Below are positions 38,205 through 51,800 of a DNA stretch of 64,000 bases, in pieces. How positions within the stretch are numbered: the stretch's first letter is position 1; each line of letters starts with the position of its first letter. This DNA comes from Artemia franciscana. Its lineage: Eukaryota > Arthropoda > Branchiopoda > Anostraca > Artemiidae. The notes under the pieces were generated by a model. It had not been told where the DNA came from and searched no databases. It worked only from the letters and a program-made list of their open reading frames with translations. The stretch spans positions 1,240,001-1,304,000 of the forward strand of contig NC_088872.1 of NCBI RefSeq assembly GCF_032884065.1, written 5' to 3'. Position numbers and translations under genes: made by a program.

Positions 38205-39120
38205 TTGATTTCAAATATATAAAATTTATCAAGTAAAATGTTCTCCATCAAAAGCTACGAGCCTGGAAAGATTTGCATGATTATCAAAGCAACAGAACCC
38301 TCCAAAACTCAAGAAATCTTAAATAAAAATAGCATCATAAGATAAACGTTACTATGGAGGTTTCAAGGTCTCGTTAGCATAAATATGGAATTTGGTATTT
38401 TTGCAAAAAAAAAGAAAATACTTGTTTATTTTGCTTTTTTTTTTCTTCCCAGAGGTGATCGCATCAAACCAACGTTCCCCAAAGATCTGGAGACGACTAA
38501 TTCGAACGGAATTTTGAGCTTTGTTTTTCTCTAGCGATAAAGTTTCCATTGGAAGGAGGCAAGAATTCCATGGAAAAATTTTTGACGGGAGAGGGGAGGA
38601 GTTTCAGCTTGATTTGAAAAACAATCAGAAGTTAAATAAAAAATAAGTTTTTACAAATGAAAGCAGACAAAGAAGACCTTTCAGGCCTAATAATCGACAG
38701 AAAGTTTCTGAGGCAGATTTTATTTATTTTTTGAAAAATAGTCTGACATTAAGTAAAAAAAAAAAATATTTGTTTCAACTTAAAATAATGAGAAATATTA
38801 AAACTAAAAACTAGCAGAAATTATTCCATATATGTCCATGAAAAATTATAGGCCCAGAAGGCTAACCCATCCTCAATACTTTACTCTATGCGCTTAAATT
38901 TGACATGTTTCCCCTTTTTTTGAAAATCAGGCAAGTTTTTCTCAGGCTCGTACCCTTTGATGGGTGAGAGTAAACCTAACCAAATTTATATATTTTAAAT
39001 CAGCATAATAAGTCAATTCTTTTCATGCATCTATTGGTAACAAATATCTGTTTTTTAGAGTTTCGTTACTATTGAGCCCCGTCGCTCATTACTTACAGTT
39101 CGTTACCATTAACTGTTTGA
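38205..39120. repeat. Decayed R1 ends, two orientations (copy c)
   Basis: 38205-38410 is a weak reverse-oriented R1 end segment (tatataaaatttatcaag, catcaaaagctacgagcctgg). 38920-39116 is a forward one ending in a degenerate terminal hairpin (acagttcgttaccattaactgt, 39095-39116). The middle has no recognisable gene. Confidence 0.55.
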
Positions 39121-39289
39121 TCACAAGCTTAAAGTAAATACAAAAAAAAAAAAATAGGGTGAAGAGCAAGCAAGCAAAAATGTTTTTTTCAGTTAATGCC
39201 TAGATGACCGATGCGGCTAATTCTAAGTGAATTAGTTTAGACTTGAAAATAAATGGCTGCAATAGGGGTGAAAATTCTGATAACTGATT

Positions 39290-39610
39290 TCTGTGATACT
39301 GCTACAACTACTACTACTGCCACTTGAAGTACCAAGCCACTTGAAGCCAACACAGCTTCACACGCTCCTCCTCCGTCCCAATCTATCAAAATTATCCTTG
39401 TTTCCAGCTTTCCCAGAAGTTTCCACTTCCCTCAAACCTTTTCTTGCAATATCCGTCCATCTCATTCAGGGACGATCTGCTTCTCATTTGATCTTAGATG
39501 GTTGGCTGACAAGAACGATATTTGGCAATCTGTCCTCCTCCATCCGAAGAAATTTTACTAGCCGTCTCAACGTTTCTCTCACGCTAGCTCTAGAAAGCAA
39601 GATTGAACCA
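39290..39610 (-). pseudogene. RTE-like reverse transcriptase C-terminal tail, relic 2
   Basis: Minus-strand reading: RRLVKFLRMEEDRLPNIVL, VSQPSKIK, RWTDIARKGLREVETSGK, DNFDRLGRRRSV, SCVGFKWLGTSS, with at least two stops. Clearly the same protein segment as 35420-35720 but from a different, diverged copy. Confidence 0.6.
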
Positions 39611-40029
39611 TATTTGTGTACAGCTTACTATTTCGTATAGGGTTCGTCAGTCGTCAGTTGGGTACCATAAACAATCCATATGCAATTTCTCTGAAAAATA
39701 TCTAGCAAATCCTCAACCATCTTTCAAGATTCCCATGCTTGAGAGTCCTACTTTACCACCAGTACTAGTGTAGTCCCCAATGCTTTATTCTTTATATCAA
39801 ACAATCGGTACATTCATTGATTCAGTCAATGAATTTGTAGCAAAAAAACACCATCATATTTTCCCCCGTAAGGCTGTGCTGCCAAGAGTTTGCAGACTTA
39901 TCTTCCTATTCTTCTCAACTTTTTTTCAATTGTGAGAAAACACCCTGGGCCTTGGCTAATCTTCTTCTCACATCTTCACTATGACGGTGATTATATCCCC
40001 TTTTTTTGATATTATAAGAAATAGATAGG
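39611..40029. other. No gene seen
   Basis: No coding, RNA or repeat match recognised. Confidence 0.4.
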
Positions 40030-40260
40030 TATAAATAAGGATTGTTTTCAGAAAAGTACAAAATTTGAATGAGTGAGTTTGACTTGTTTAGCTATTATAA
40101 TTTTTGTTCGTTTTGGGATTCATTTATTTATTTAGTGTGATTTATGGTAGTTTTACGCTTGAAAAGGTATTTGAATTTTTTGCTGCCCATATTTGGTTTA
40201 ATGTAGCTCCACTTTTCTTTGAAAATGTCTTTTGTAGAAGGAGTTGTTTTAATGATTAAT
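40030..40260 (+). repeat. R7 repeat fragment
   Basis: Matches 3560-3860 (gattgttttcag..aagt, ttttgttcgttttg, gatttatggtagttttacgcttg, ctccacttttctttgaaaa). Abuts the R1 hairpin edge at 40264. Confidence 0.6.
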
Positions 40261-40683
40261 CAAACAGTTCGTGGTAACGAACTGTAGTAAGGAGCGATCC
40301 GGCTCAATAGTAACCAAAACTCTAAAAAATTGAATTTTGATATCAATAGCTACATCAAAACAATCGCATTTTAATGCTGATTTTAAATATATAAGTTTTA
40401 TCAAGTTTAGTCTTACCCATCAAAAGTTACGAGCCTGGGAAAATTTGCCTTATTTAGGAAAATAGGGGGAAACACCCCCTAAAAGTCATAAAAGCTTAAC
40501 GAAAATGACACCATCAGATTCAGCGTATCAGAGAACCCTACTGTAGAAGTTTCAAGCTCCTATCTACAAAAATGTGGAATTTTGCATTTTTTGCCAGAAG
40601 ACAAATCACGGGTGCGTGTTTATTTGTTTTTTGTTTTTATGGCACTTGGTATTAACCAAGTGACATATAGCAGTCGCCAATTC

Positions 40684-40747
40684 TGTCGGTCTGTCGGTCT
40701 GTCTGTCGGTCTGTCTGTCGGTCTGTCTGTCGGTCTGTCTGTCGGTC
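40684..40747. repeat. Microsatellite (gtcggtctgtct)n
   Basis: About five units of a 12-bp repeat inside R1 copy d. Confidence 0.9.
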
Positions 40748-42445
40748 CCGGTTTTGCTACTTTAGGCACTTCCAGGTAAGCTAGGACGATGAAATTTGGC
40801 AAGCGTATCAGGGACCGGACCAGATTAAATTAGAAATAGTCGTTTTCCCGATTTGACCATCTGGGGGGGAGTGGGGGCCCGGTTAATTCGCAAAAAATAG
40901 AAAAAATGAAGTATTTTTAACTTATCAGCGGGTATTTGGATCTTAATGAAATTTCATGTTTGGAATGATATTGTGTCTTAGAGCTCTTATTTTTAATCCC
41001 GACCGGATCTGATGACATTGGCGGGAGTTGGAGGGGGAAAACCTAAAGTCCCGGTTTTGCTACTTTAGGCACTTCCAGGTAAGCTAGGACGATGAAATTT
41101 GGCAAGCGTATCAGGGACCGGACCAGATTAAATTAGAAATAGTCGTTTTCCCGATTTGACCATCTGGGGGGGGGGAGAAGGGGCCGGTTAATTCGGAAAA
41201 ATAGAAAAAATGAAGTATTTTTAACTTATGAGCGGGTGATTAAATCTTAATGAAATTTGATGTTTGGAATGATATTGTGTCTCAGAGCTCTTATTTTAAA
41301 TCCCGACTGGGTCTGATGACATTGGGGGGAGTTGGAGGGGGGAAACCTAAAATCTTGGAAAACACTTAGAGTAGAGGGATCGGGATGAAACTTGATGGGA
41401 AAAATAAGCGCAAGTCCCAGATACATGATTGACATAATCGGAACTTATTTGCTCTCTTTGGGGTAGTTGGGAGGGGGGGAGTAAGTCTTAAAAATTAGAA
41501 AAATGAGGTATTTTCAACTTACGAACGGGTGATCGGATCTCAATGAAATTTGATGTTTAGAAGGATATCGTGTCTTAGAGCTCTTATTTTAAATCCCGAC
41601 CGGATCTGGTGATGGGGGCGGGGAGTTGGGAGGGGGAAACCTAAAACTTGGAAAACACTTAGAGTGGAGGGATCGGGATGAAACATGGTGGGAAAAATAA
41701 ACACAAGTCCTAGATAGATGATTGACATAAACGGAACGGATCCGCTCTCTTTTGGGTAGTTGGGGGGGGGGGGTTAATTCTGAAAAATTAGAAAAAATGA
41801 GGTATTTTTAACTTACGAATGGGTGATTGGATCTCCATGAAATTTGATTTTTAGAAGGATATCGTGGCTCAAAGCTCTTATTTTAAATCCTGACCGGATC
41901 TGGTGACATTGGGGGAAGTTTGGGGTGGGGAGACCTAAAATGATGGGAAACCCTTAGATTGGAAGGATTGGGATGAAACTTGGTTGGAAAAATAAGCAAA
42001 AGTCTTGCATACGTAATTTACATAATTGGAACGGATCCGCTCAATTGCGGGGGGGGGGGGGGTAATTCTGAAAAATAAGAAAAATAACGTATTTTTAACT
42101 TACGAAGGAGTGATCGGATCTTCATGAAACTTCATATTTAGAAGGACCTCGTAACTCTGATATCTTATTTTAAATCTCAACCGGATCAAACGTAATTGGG
42201 GGGGGGCAGTTGGGGGGACCGGAAATCTTAGAAAATACTTAAAGCGGTGAGATCAGGATGAAACTGGATGGGAAGAATAGAAACCTGTCTAAGATACGTG
42301 ACTGACATAACTGGACCGGATCTGCTCTCTTTGGTGGAATTGGGAGGGGGGAGGTAATTTTGAAAATTGAGGTATTTGTAACTTACGAAAGGGTGACCAG
42401 ATCTTAATGAAATTTGATATTTAGAAGGATCTTGTGCTATAAAGT
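40746..42445 (-). repeat. ~290-bp tandem array, about 6 units
   Basis: The landmark gatcttaatgaaatttgatg lies near 40939, 41244, 41536, 41829, 42117 and 42400 (spacing 283-306). The first two units share an almost identical 118-bp block (cccggttttgctactttagg onward, at 40746 and 41049), a recent 303-bp duplication; the others are more diverged. Reverse-oriented units occur in R1 copy b. Confidence 0.85.
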
Positions 42446-42475
42446 TTAACTTTAGGTTCTGACCTTCTCACAAGT

Positions 42476-42608
42476 GCCAAATGAGCTCTTGGCTCTTGGC
42501 TCTTCCGACCTCGTCCAAATGAGCTCTTGGCTCTTCCGACCTCGTACCATATGAGCTCTTGGCTCTTCCGACCTCGTCACAAGTGCCATATGAGCTCTTA
42601 GCTCTTGT
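42476..42608. repeat. Minisatellite, gagctcttggctcttccgac
   Basis: Four imperfect units of 30-40 bp separated by ctcgt(c/a) and ccatat words; inside R1 copy d. Confidence 0.8.
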
Positions 42609-43065
42609 TTTTTTCCCCAGGGGTCATTGTATCGACCAAGTGGTCCTAGAATGTCGCAAGAGGGCTCATTCTAACGGAAATGAAAAGTTCTAACGCCCTT
42701 TTGAAGTGACAAAAATTGGAGGGCAACTAGGCCCCCTCCCACGCTCATTTTTTCCCAAAGTCAACGGATCAAAATTTTGAGATAGCCATTTTGTTCAGCA
42801 TAGTCGAAAATCATAATAACTATGTATTTGGGGGTGACTTACTCCCCCACAGTTCCTGGGGGAGGGGCTGCAAGTTACAAACTTCAACCAGTTTTTACAT
42901 ATAATAATGGTTATTGGGAAGTGTACAGACGTTTTCAGGGGGATTTTTTTGGTTTTGGGGGTAGGGTTGAGGGAGGGGGCTATCTGGGAGGATCTTTCCT
43001 TGGAGAAATATGCAATGGGGGAAAAAATTCAATGAAAAGGGCGCAGGACGAATCTGGTCTCGTTA

Positions 43066-43385
43066 GAAAAAACTTCAAATTCAGAGCTTAATATACAATG
43101 CTGGGTGATCGGAGCCTCTCTATTATGGAGTATAATTTGAAAATAACACAACTATACGAGCGATAAAACATATATACCACAACCATAACTCAACTAACGA
43201 AAGAACTGCTAAGAGATAACACAACTATAAAGCGAAAACAGGTGAAAACTAACGGGAAAATAAACGAACTAAGAGGTGGAAGGGGCCCAGAGAAAAAATA
43301 TAATCATTTTTCAATTTTGAGCCTAACTTCCGCAAAGGAGTAATAATGTCAGAAGCACCGAAATACCGAATTATTTTCTTTTCAA
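43066..43385. other. Short spacer between R1 copies, no gene seen
   Basis: AT-rich, with repeated acacaactata words at 43145 and 43220. Confidence 0.4.
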
Positions 43386-44510
43386 ACAGTTCGTGGTGAA
43401 GAACTGTAGTAAGGGGCGACCCGGCTCAATAGTAAACGGAACTCTAAAAAACGGAATTTCGATGCTAAAAGATACATCAGAAGAATCGGATTTTCACGCT
43501 GATTCTAAATATATAAGTTCCAATTAATTTAGTCTTTGTCATCAAAAGTTACGAGCCTGAGAAAATTTGCCCTATTTTGGAAAAAAGGGGGAAACATCCC
43601 CTAAAAGTCATAGAATCTTAACGAAAATCACACTATCGCATTCGGCATATCAGAGAACTCTATAGCGAAAATTTCAAGCTCCTATCTAAAAAAATGTGGA
43701 ATTTCATATTTTTTGCCAGAAGACAAATCACGGGTGCGTGTTTATTTGTTTGTTTGTTGTTGTTTTTTTCTTTTCCCCAGGGGTCATCGTATCGACCAGG
43801 TGGTCTTAGAGTGTCGCAAGAGGGCTCATTCTAACGGAAATGAAAATTTCTAGTGCCCTTTTCAGTGATAAAAAAAATTGGAGGGCAAATAGGCCCCCTC
43901 CCACGCTAATTTTTTTCCAAAAGTCAACAGATTAAAATTTTAAGATAGCCATTTTGCTCCGCATAGTCGAAAACCATAATAACTATGTCTTTGGGAATGA
44001 CTTACTCCCCCACAATTCCTGGGGGAGGGGCTGCAAGTTACAAACTTTGACCAGTGTTTACATATAGTAATGGTTATTGGGATATAGACGTTTTAGCCAA
44101 AAAAAAATTAATATACTAATTTCATTTCAATAATTTATGTGCGGAGAGCCAAAATCAAACATGCATTAATTCAAAAACGTTCAGAAATTAAATAAAAAAA
44201 ACTAGTTTTTTTAACTGAAAGTAAGGAGCGACATTAAAACTTAAAACGAACAGAAATTACTCCGTATATGAAATGGGTTGTCCCCTCCGCAGTCCCTCGC
44301 TCTTTACGCTAAAGTTTGACTCTTTGCCACAATTCTACTTTTTAAAACAATTAAAAACTTTAGCGTAAAGAGCTAAACATGCTTCATTTCAAAAACGTCC
44401 ATATATATAAAAAAAATAGTTTTTTAAATGAAAGTAAGGAGCAGCATGAAAACTTAAAACGAACAGAAATTACTCCGTATATGAAAGGGGCTTTTCCTCC
44501 TCAACGCTTT
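43386..44510 (-). repeat. R1 repeat, copy e
   Basis: Hairpin edge at 43386-43407, then the R1 end, module and the ggaagtgtac-like segment in reverse orientation (to ~44095). Then the ttcagaaattaaataaaaaa..gaaagtaaggagcgacattaaaac arm (44180-44260), gctctttacgctaaag (44299-44315), and a further arm at 44395-44500. The big palindrome is thus present in decayed form. Confidence 0.7.
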
Positions 44511-47036
44511 TGAAGCTTTTGGGAAATCCCAAAAGCTTCATACACTCAATATTGCATTTGCAAGGAAAATCTCTGGTGAAACTATCTGCAGTTTCAATTC
44601 CAACGTAATAAAAAAAGAAAAAAATTCAATTTATTGGGTAATATTTTGGGAATCCGAGTAATAAAAATTATCCTTTTTACTTGTCGATTGTTCGATGGAA
44701 AAGTTTATTTTTCAATCAAAGATTCGTACTTGCAAAACTATCTCTGAATTTGGATCAGACATGTACTCGGGGGTCTCCTGGCCTCCGCTTCCTCCAACTT
44801 CCTCCGCTTTTCCTCCTCCTTGGTGATGCATTTAGAACTGCTTGTATCAATTGCTTTTAATGAAAGAAGCTTTAGAGAATTAAAAATATTTAAAAATCAT
44901 CTTAGAAACAGGAGTTTTGAGCTATGCTTGACACACTTGAGTCTAATCCACACTTAGTGTGCATTATAATGTGCAAATATATTAGCCCCTAATGGGTGAA
45001 TATATATTCAGAATTGCATTCTGAATCTAAATATAATCCTCATTTGCATCACAAATGAACTTTAAACTCACCCTAAGGGCATACATAGTTTATTGTATAG
45101 GGGGGGGGGCAGCAGATTCTGTGATGAAGGGCAGGGGCTGAAGTTATATTGGCAGTTCATAGATCCTTACATGGGGAGATATCACTTGGCTTCGATGCTT
45201 TCAGATAAAGAAATTATAGACACTTGTTTCAGGATGCGCACGTGTTTGCGTAATTTAAACTGTGTGTGTACCGTTTCGTCAATAGTTACTTAGAATCTTA
45301 AAATTTTCCCTTAAACCTGACTGGGCATATTAGGATTTACATTAAAAGGATGAACTTATTATGAATTAATAATTTGCATAATATTTATCAGCTCAACTGC
45401 CCCAATCCAGGGACCACATGCGTATGCGCTACTTGTATGATAAACGCCCTACCGCTCATATTGTTCACTCATTGATTCTTTATAGAAACCTTTTTTTTCG
45501 TTAGTTTCTTTCAGCTAAGCGTGAAGCAAGACAAAGAGAAGTGACAGAATAGATGGAAAATATATAATTTCGTCTATATATTTGCACATTAGGGGAGGTG
45601 GGGGTAAATTATTTCGACAGTGTGAAGTTAGAATTTTTTTTATTATATAGTATACAGAATAATTGTACCTAACACTTAGGCATGCGACCCTCTCTACTTT
45701 ACCCCAGATCCCCTAATCTGCAAATATGCAGCCCAAATTGGATTCTAAAGTTTTATGTGTTTATCCTACTTTTGTATACTTCATTAAGATTGAGCGTTAA
45801 GGATTTAGAAGAACATTAGGTTGGGCGCATATCCTACAAATACCAAAAACGATAAGTGCATGGTTTAATAAAAGTAAAATGATTAGATAATCAACAATGA
45901 ATAAATACAGGCCTTGGATCAGTTGATCAACCAATTTGATATTAATAATTGATTCGTTAAACTTGAGAGATTTGGGGGCCTTGGGCGTTGAGATGACTAT
46001 ATACGTCACATTTTTTTTTGTAATATACTTATCTTAAACCCAGTTTTGACTCAGCATTTTGCAAAAACTGATCATGAATACCCAGTAATCTTAACTGAAC
46101 TTTTTTTTTTGTTTTTAGACTTCCTATCTTCTACAGGGAAGAATTGGTTCCCATCTGAAAACGTTCAGAATGATCAAAAATGAAAGAACTTCGTTGAGAG
46201 TAAGACAAACACGAGGAGTTCCAGTGGAACACAGATGAAACACTTGGAAATATAGATTAGAACTATACCCTCTCATAGTCTCTTGACTGCCTGTGTCAAG
46301 TGATTTGAGTTATAGATAGCACTATTTAAACACAATCACTCGATATAACAGTATAGACTTCTTGGAACAAAAATCAGGAACTTTTTCACAGAAAAACAGA
46401 CTAGAAAGGCAGCCTATGAAAATTGTGCTTAATGTTTGCTTCACAAAAACCAGAATCAGAACCAGCTACATTTTGTAGAGATTTTTGAAATTAAATCTGT
46501 AGTAAGTTTGTTTGAGTTTTCTCTTTTGAAAGTAGAGTAATTAGGTAGTACAATCACTAATCACATAGAGTTTAATTTTCTCTCCAGAAAAGTAATACCT
46601 CAATCCCCCTACAAACGTGCTCCGACAAAAATCAACAGCTATGAACTAATATTTTTAAGACCAGCCATATCTGAATCTAGAATTAATACAGTCCTCCAGT
46701 TCTGAAAGCAAATATTCGAGCTGTAAACACTTTTTTGCATTCTTGTACCACAATAACAATGTCTGAAGAATATCCCGACAGTCAAGCTCTCCAAAAAAAA
46801 CAATCAGAATGAAGGTCACAAAGGAAAATTTTCAGTGGATTATTGTCCAGAAAGCTTTTCAAACTGTCTCTTCAGAGAAAAATATAGATTGCCAGATAAG
46901 GTTCTCTTTTTAAGATTGTTTTCTAGGCAGAATCGTTGTTTAGGCAATACCCATCAGCTCTGTGGCATGTACCACGTCTCAATAAAATCACAGTCCCATT
47001 TTGAGAATCGGTTCCAAGCAATTAAGCTTTTCTAAG
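44511..47036. other. Anonymous region, no gene recognised
   Basis: AT-rich. 44855-44930 (plus) could be translated as ERSFRELKIFKNHLRNRSF, a sequence like the extreme C-terminus of some RT proteins, but nothing around it supports that. No RNA gene or repeat family copy recognised. Confidence 0.35.
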
Positions 47037-47341
47037 AAACTAAATAAAAAAACAAGTTTTTTTTAACTGAAAGTAAGGAGCGACATTAAAACTTAAAACG
47101 CACAGAAATTACTTCGTATATGAAAGAGGCTGCTTCCTCATCAACGCCCCGCTCTTTACGCTAAAGTTTAACTCTTTCTCTCAATTCTTCTTTTTAAAAC
47201 AGTAAAAAACTTCAGCGTAAAGAGCGGGGCGTTGATGAGGAAGCAGACTCTTTCATATACGAAGTAATTTCTGTGCGTTTTAAGTTTTAATGTCGCTCCC
47301 TACTTTCAGTTAAAAAAACTTGTTTTTTTTATTTAATTTCT
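47037..47341. repeat. Large palindrome in R1 copy f
   Basis: Arms about 130 bp (47037-47168 and 47208-47341) with only a handful of mismatches and a ~40-bp loop. Private bases (gcacag instead of gaacag; gcgacatt) are shared by both arms of this copy. Confidence 0.85.
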
Positions 47342-48862
47342 GAACGTTTTTGAATCAATGCATGTTTTGACTTTGGCTCTCCGCAGAGGAATAATCAAAA
47401 CGAAATTTACATATTTTTTTTTTTTTTTGGCTTAATGGCTTTCTCATAATTTTGATCGAATGATTTTGAGAAAAAAAGAGCGGGGGACGAAACCTAGTTG
47501 CCCCCCGATTTTTTGGCTAATTAAAAAGGCAACTAGAACTTTTAATTTTTTACGAATCTTTTTATTGGTAAAAGACTTACGTAACTTATAAATTAGCTTA
47601 CGTAAAGAACTTTTGTATTCTCATGTTTTTATTACATATATGAGGGGATTCGCCCCATCGTCAGTACCTCGCTCTTTACACTAAAGCTTAAATTTTATCC
47701 CAATTCATTAAGAATGACCCCCTGAATCACAAAAGCCGTAGAATAAGTAGTTGAAATTACTGAAAATACTTTAGCGTAAAGAGCGATGTATTAGAAGGAG
47801 GTGAGCCCCTCATATGGGTAATAATTCCTGTTTGTTTTAAGTTTTATTGCTGTTCCTTACTTCCAGCTGAAAAAGCTTTTTCACTTTTATTTTTTAATTA
47901 CTTTTCCTGAGGGAGGTGAGCCCCTCATATGGGTAATAATTTCTGTTTGTTTTAGGTTTTATTGCTGTTCCTTACTTCCAGCTGAAAAAGCTTTTTCACT
48001 TTTATTTTTTAATTGTTTTTTTTAAATAATGCTAGTAGCCTATATCCTGCTCTCCCTTCATGGAAAATTTCTTCTCCCATTACAAATTCTCTAAGGAAAG
48101 TTCCCCCAGCATATCCCCCTCTTCTCAACCCCTCCCCCAAACCAAAAAAATCCTCCTGAAAACGCCTGTATACTTCCCAATAACCATTACTATATGTAAG
48201 CACAGGTCAAAGTTTGTAACTTGTTGCCCCTCCCACGGGGACTATGGGGGATTAACTCGTCCCCAAAGACCTAGATATAATGTTTTTCGACTACGCTGAA
48301 TAAAATGGCTATCTCAGAATTTTGATCAGATGACTTTGGGAAAATAATTAGCGTGGGAGGGGGCCTAGTTGCCCTCCAATTTTTTGGTCACTTAAAAAGG
48401 GCACTAGAACTTTTCATTTCCGTTAAAATGAGCCCTCTTGCAACATTCTAGGACAACTGGGTCGATACGATCACCCCTGGGAAAAAGAAAAAAAAACAAA
48501 ACAAAAAAACAAAAAAACAAAAAAAAAACAAATAAACACGCATCCGCGATCTGCCTTCTGGCAAAAAAATGCAAAATTCCACATTTTTGTAGATAGGAGC
48601 TTGAAACTTCTACAGTAGGGTTCTCTGATTCTATGACTTTTAGGGGGCGTTTCCCCCTATTTTCTAAAATAACGCAAATTTTCTCAGGCTCGTAACTTTT
48701 GATGGGTAAGACTAAACTTGATGAAACTTATATATTTTAAACCAGCATTAAAATGCGATTCTTTTGATGTAGCTATTGGTATCAAAATTCCATTTTTAGA
48801 GTTTTGGTTACTATTGAGCCGGGTCGCTCCTTACTACAGTTCGTTACCACGAACTGTTTGAT
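47037..48862 (+). repeat. R1 repeat, copy f (most complete, ~1.8 kb)
   Basis: In order: large palindrome (47037-47341), ggctctccgcag part, first module (47425-47570), second inverted repeat around cctcgctctttac / gtaaagagcgatg (47630-47830), a ~95-bp tandem duplication (47795-47905 and 47910-48010: gtgagcccctcatatgggta), cttcccaataaccattac part, second module (48295-48480), conserved end and terminal hairpin 48836-48857. No open frame of interest. Confidence 0.85.
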
Positions 48863-51800
48863 AATACTTCCAACTATTTTTTACAATAACATTTTCAAAA
48901 GCAATACGGGAAGTCAAATTGCAAGCTCCCACATAAGAGATTTTTTTATAAGGAAGATTACATTATTGTATGAGGGATTTCAGGGTTTTTATAATTATCA
49001 AAAAGATATTTTACAGCAACAAATTAAATTCCAGCTGAATCTGAAGATATTACTGCCAATTTAGTGACTATGCAGAAAATTAATTTTTCCTCAGTTTCCT
49101 AAAAAAAGCGTCTATATATGTTTTTCACGGCTTCTTGATCAAAAATATGAATGTAAAAATACAAATAATAAATCTATACTATAAAAAACTGTTTGATAAG
49201 CATCTACATCCTTACTTGTTCCACAGTTTTTGGCTTTAAAATATTGGAAAGTCTGTAAATTTTACAATCCCCAGACTTAGAAGAGTACAATAAACAAACA
49301 CAAAGCGACATTGACACCTATCAACATCAGTTTGGAAATGGAAAATCATAGCCCACGATTATCCTATGATTGAAACGGTTTTTAAATTATTTTGTTAATA
49401 ATCTTGTAAAATTACATAATCAAATAGGAGGTCCAGTTTACTACAGGCCCAGCAGAGTTTTTTTTTTGAATTAGCCCAGATGTAATGTGTTTCGAAACAG
49501 TACAAACTTTAAAGAAAAGGGTTTTCTTTACAGTTTTCTGTAAAGAAAAGGGTTTTCTTAACGAAGGACTTTTCAGTCAAGTCCTTCGGTCAGATTTGAA
49601 TCCGTCTTACAAGAAAATGCATTCAATTATTTTCTAATAATATTGCTACTCTATCCAACCCTGTTGAAAACCAGTATTTTGTCCACTTCCCAAGTGATCC
49701 ACAAAATGAGTCAATATTCACGAAATATTGCCTTTCTTTCATCATCTATCGGACAATTTAGTAAAGAAATTCAAATTACGTAGTCTCGTCAAATTTAAGA
49801 TGCTACCTAAGCCCATTAAGTCACTCTTCGATCATGCTTATTTACTAAGTGAGATCGAACCCCTAGTTTCTTAACATTCCCCTTCAAATAAATCCTTCAA
49901 AATCATGTAGACTCTCTTCTTTTGTTTTACTAGTGTCCAGGCATCTACATTGCACCTCGTTCCGCTCGTCAAACTCATACCTCGACTACCTTAGCTTTCA
50001 ATGTTTCTTTTGTTCCTCCATTTTTTCTTCACTTGAGGGGAAATACTTTTTCTCCTTCGGTATTATCTCTTAATTACATTTGTCATAGACTTAGCTTCGT
50101 ACCTTGTTGCAATCTTCTCTCAAATAAAGAATTATAATTGACAAAAACTATTTTCTGTATCCGAACAAAGGGACCCAGAGATGAATCCGAAGGGGTAAAA
50201 GGGGAATAACCCCCCCTGAAATTTCATAAATTTGTCCTGTAGGGTCGAAATTTTTTATAGATATTGACTAATACGAAAGGATAATGAGCATCGTAAATCT
50301 TATTGTGACGAGGATAGAAAAAAAGTGATTGATTTATTTATTTTATTTAAAACAGAACTGTCTTAAAAACTAACTCAATTCATTAAAGGTTTTAATCGAA
50401 AAGTGTAATGTGTGCTCAACAAGTAGGTAATTTGCTCAGTATAAGTATGTATGATTGCAAATGGTAAAGAATGTGAATAAAGGCTCTTTTCCTATTTCAA
50501 AGGTTTTAGTTTTCGGGGGTAATAGCTACGTCCGTGGAAAAAATGAAGATATTAGACTATTTTATGATTGCACTTGGTAAAGAATGTGATTAAAGGCTCT
50601 TTTCCTATTTCAAAAGTTTTAGTTTTTGGGGGTAATAGCTACGTCCGTGGAGAAGAGGAGCGAAAAGTTTCAGAATGACACAGATTAAAGTGGTCTGAAA
50701 GGGAAAATACCTTTGCGTCACAGCAATAGTTTCATTTGCTATTTGGGATTCAAGCAGATCATTCCATCACCAATTACTGAGTCACAGAAAGTTGCTGGAG
50801 TCACCGCAATACCTAGGGACTAACTTTCCCTCGACAAAGGAAAAACAAAGGATATATCGGATACACTGAACAATTTTTGGTGCCTTGATGCACACAGCCA
50901 TAGGGTGAGCTTGCAAGATGAGTTTGCTCTGTGGAGGAGAATGTGAGTACAGTCGGCAAACATGACACCCAAAATTTTCATAACCTGCTTAAACGATTGT
51001 GATAAGAACATTTTCCTAACTCCATATCGATTTTGGCATCCTGACCGGATGCAACGATTCTCATCCCTATGGCTACGTTTGAACATTCTTTTTCAACCCT
51101 GAAAAGACTGAAATATTATACCTAGGGTACCTCAGGACAGGAGGAACTTTATGGATTGGCCTTATTATCTATACACACGGATATTCCAGTCAAAGCAGGA
51201 GGAATTTCTAATAAAATAGCAAAAAAAAATGCGGTCTCATTTTATTTCATTTTCATAATGACAGTGTTGTCTCAACAAAGAATGTAACTTCTATTCTAAA
51301 AACTCTATTTATCCTTGTCAACCACTACCACCATCCATCAGTCAATCTATCTTCACCCCTGAGGGTGCCCATAGGAACCAACCCCATAATATAAACAATC
51401 ACCTAAGTGAAAATTAGTTACCTTCTTGAATCTTTGTCAACTGGGATTTAACAAAAGAAGAAGGTAAATTTGCAAGAGCAGTAATTTAGTCAACACATAT
51501 TTTCCAGAATTATACCTTCATAGCTATACCCTAAAAGATAGAATTCATTCTTTTGTTACTGCTCTTTTATAAAATAAAGAAAGGGTCAGGGAGGAAAAAA
51601 TTTATAAAAGCAGAAAAGTCAAAACACTGTCAAAGATACAGTTCTAATTTTAAAGCTTTGGTTTAGTGTGCACCGTTTTCACCGGCTATAGCTATTAAGT
51701 TGCTTAATTTTGCAGGATATACGTGGAGTTCTAATTTTAAACGACTCGGTCCGTGTGTCTAAATGCAGGGGAAGCAGTGAGAAGGACTGGAGCCTGGGGA

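Larger units (their letters stand above)
40262..43065 (-). repeat. R1 repeat, copy d (2.8 kb, with tandem expansion)
   Basis: Begins at left with the hairpin 40264-40285 and reads as reverse complement of the R1 end (40290-40620). Then come a gtcggtctgtct microsatellite, six ~290-bp tandem units, a gagctc minisatellite and the conserved R1 segment around ttctaacgcccttttgaag..gccattttgttcagc (42615-43060). No protein-coding content. Confidence 0.8.

Noticed and set aside
40684-40747. Regular short repeats that might suggest a CRISPR-like array
   Set aside because: 12-bp units without spacers, in a eukaryotic repeat element; simple microsatellite.
50820-51086. 88-codon minus frame
   Set aside because: No recognisable domain, no splice or promoter context, and no similarity to any other sequence in the window.
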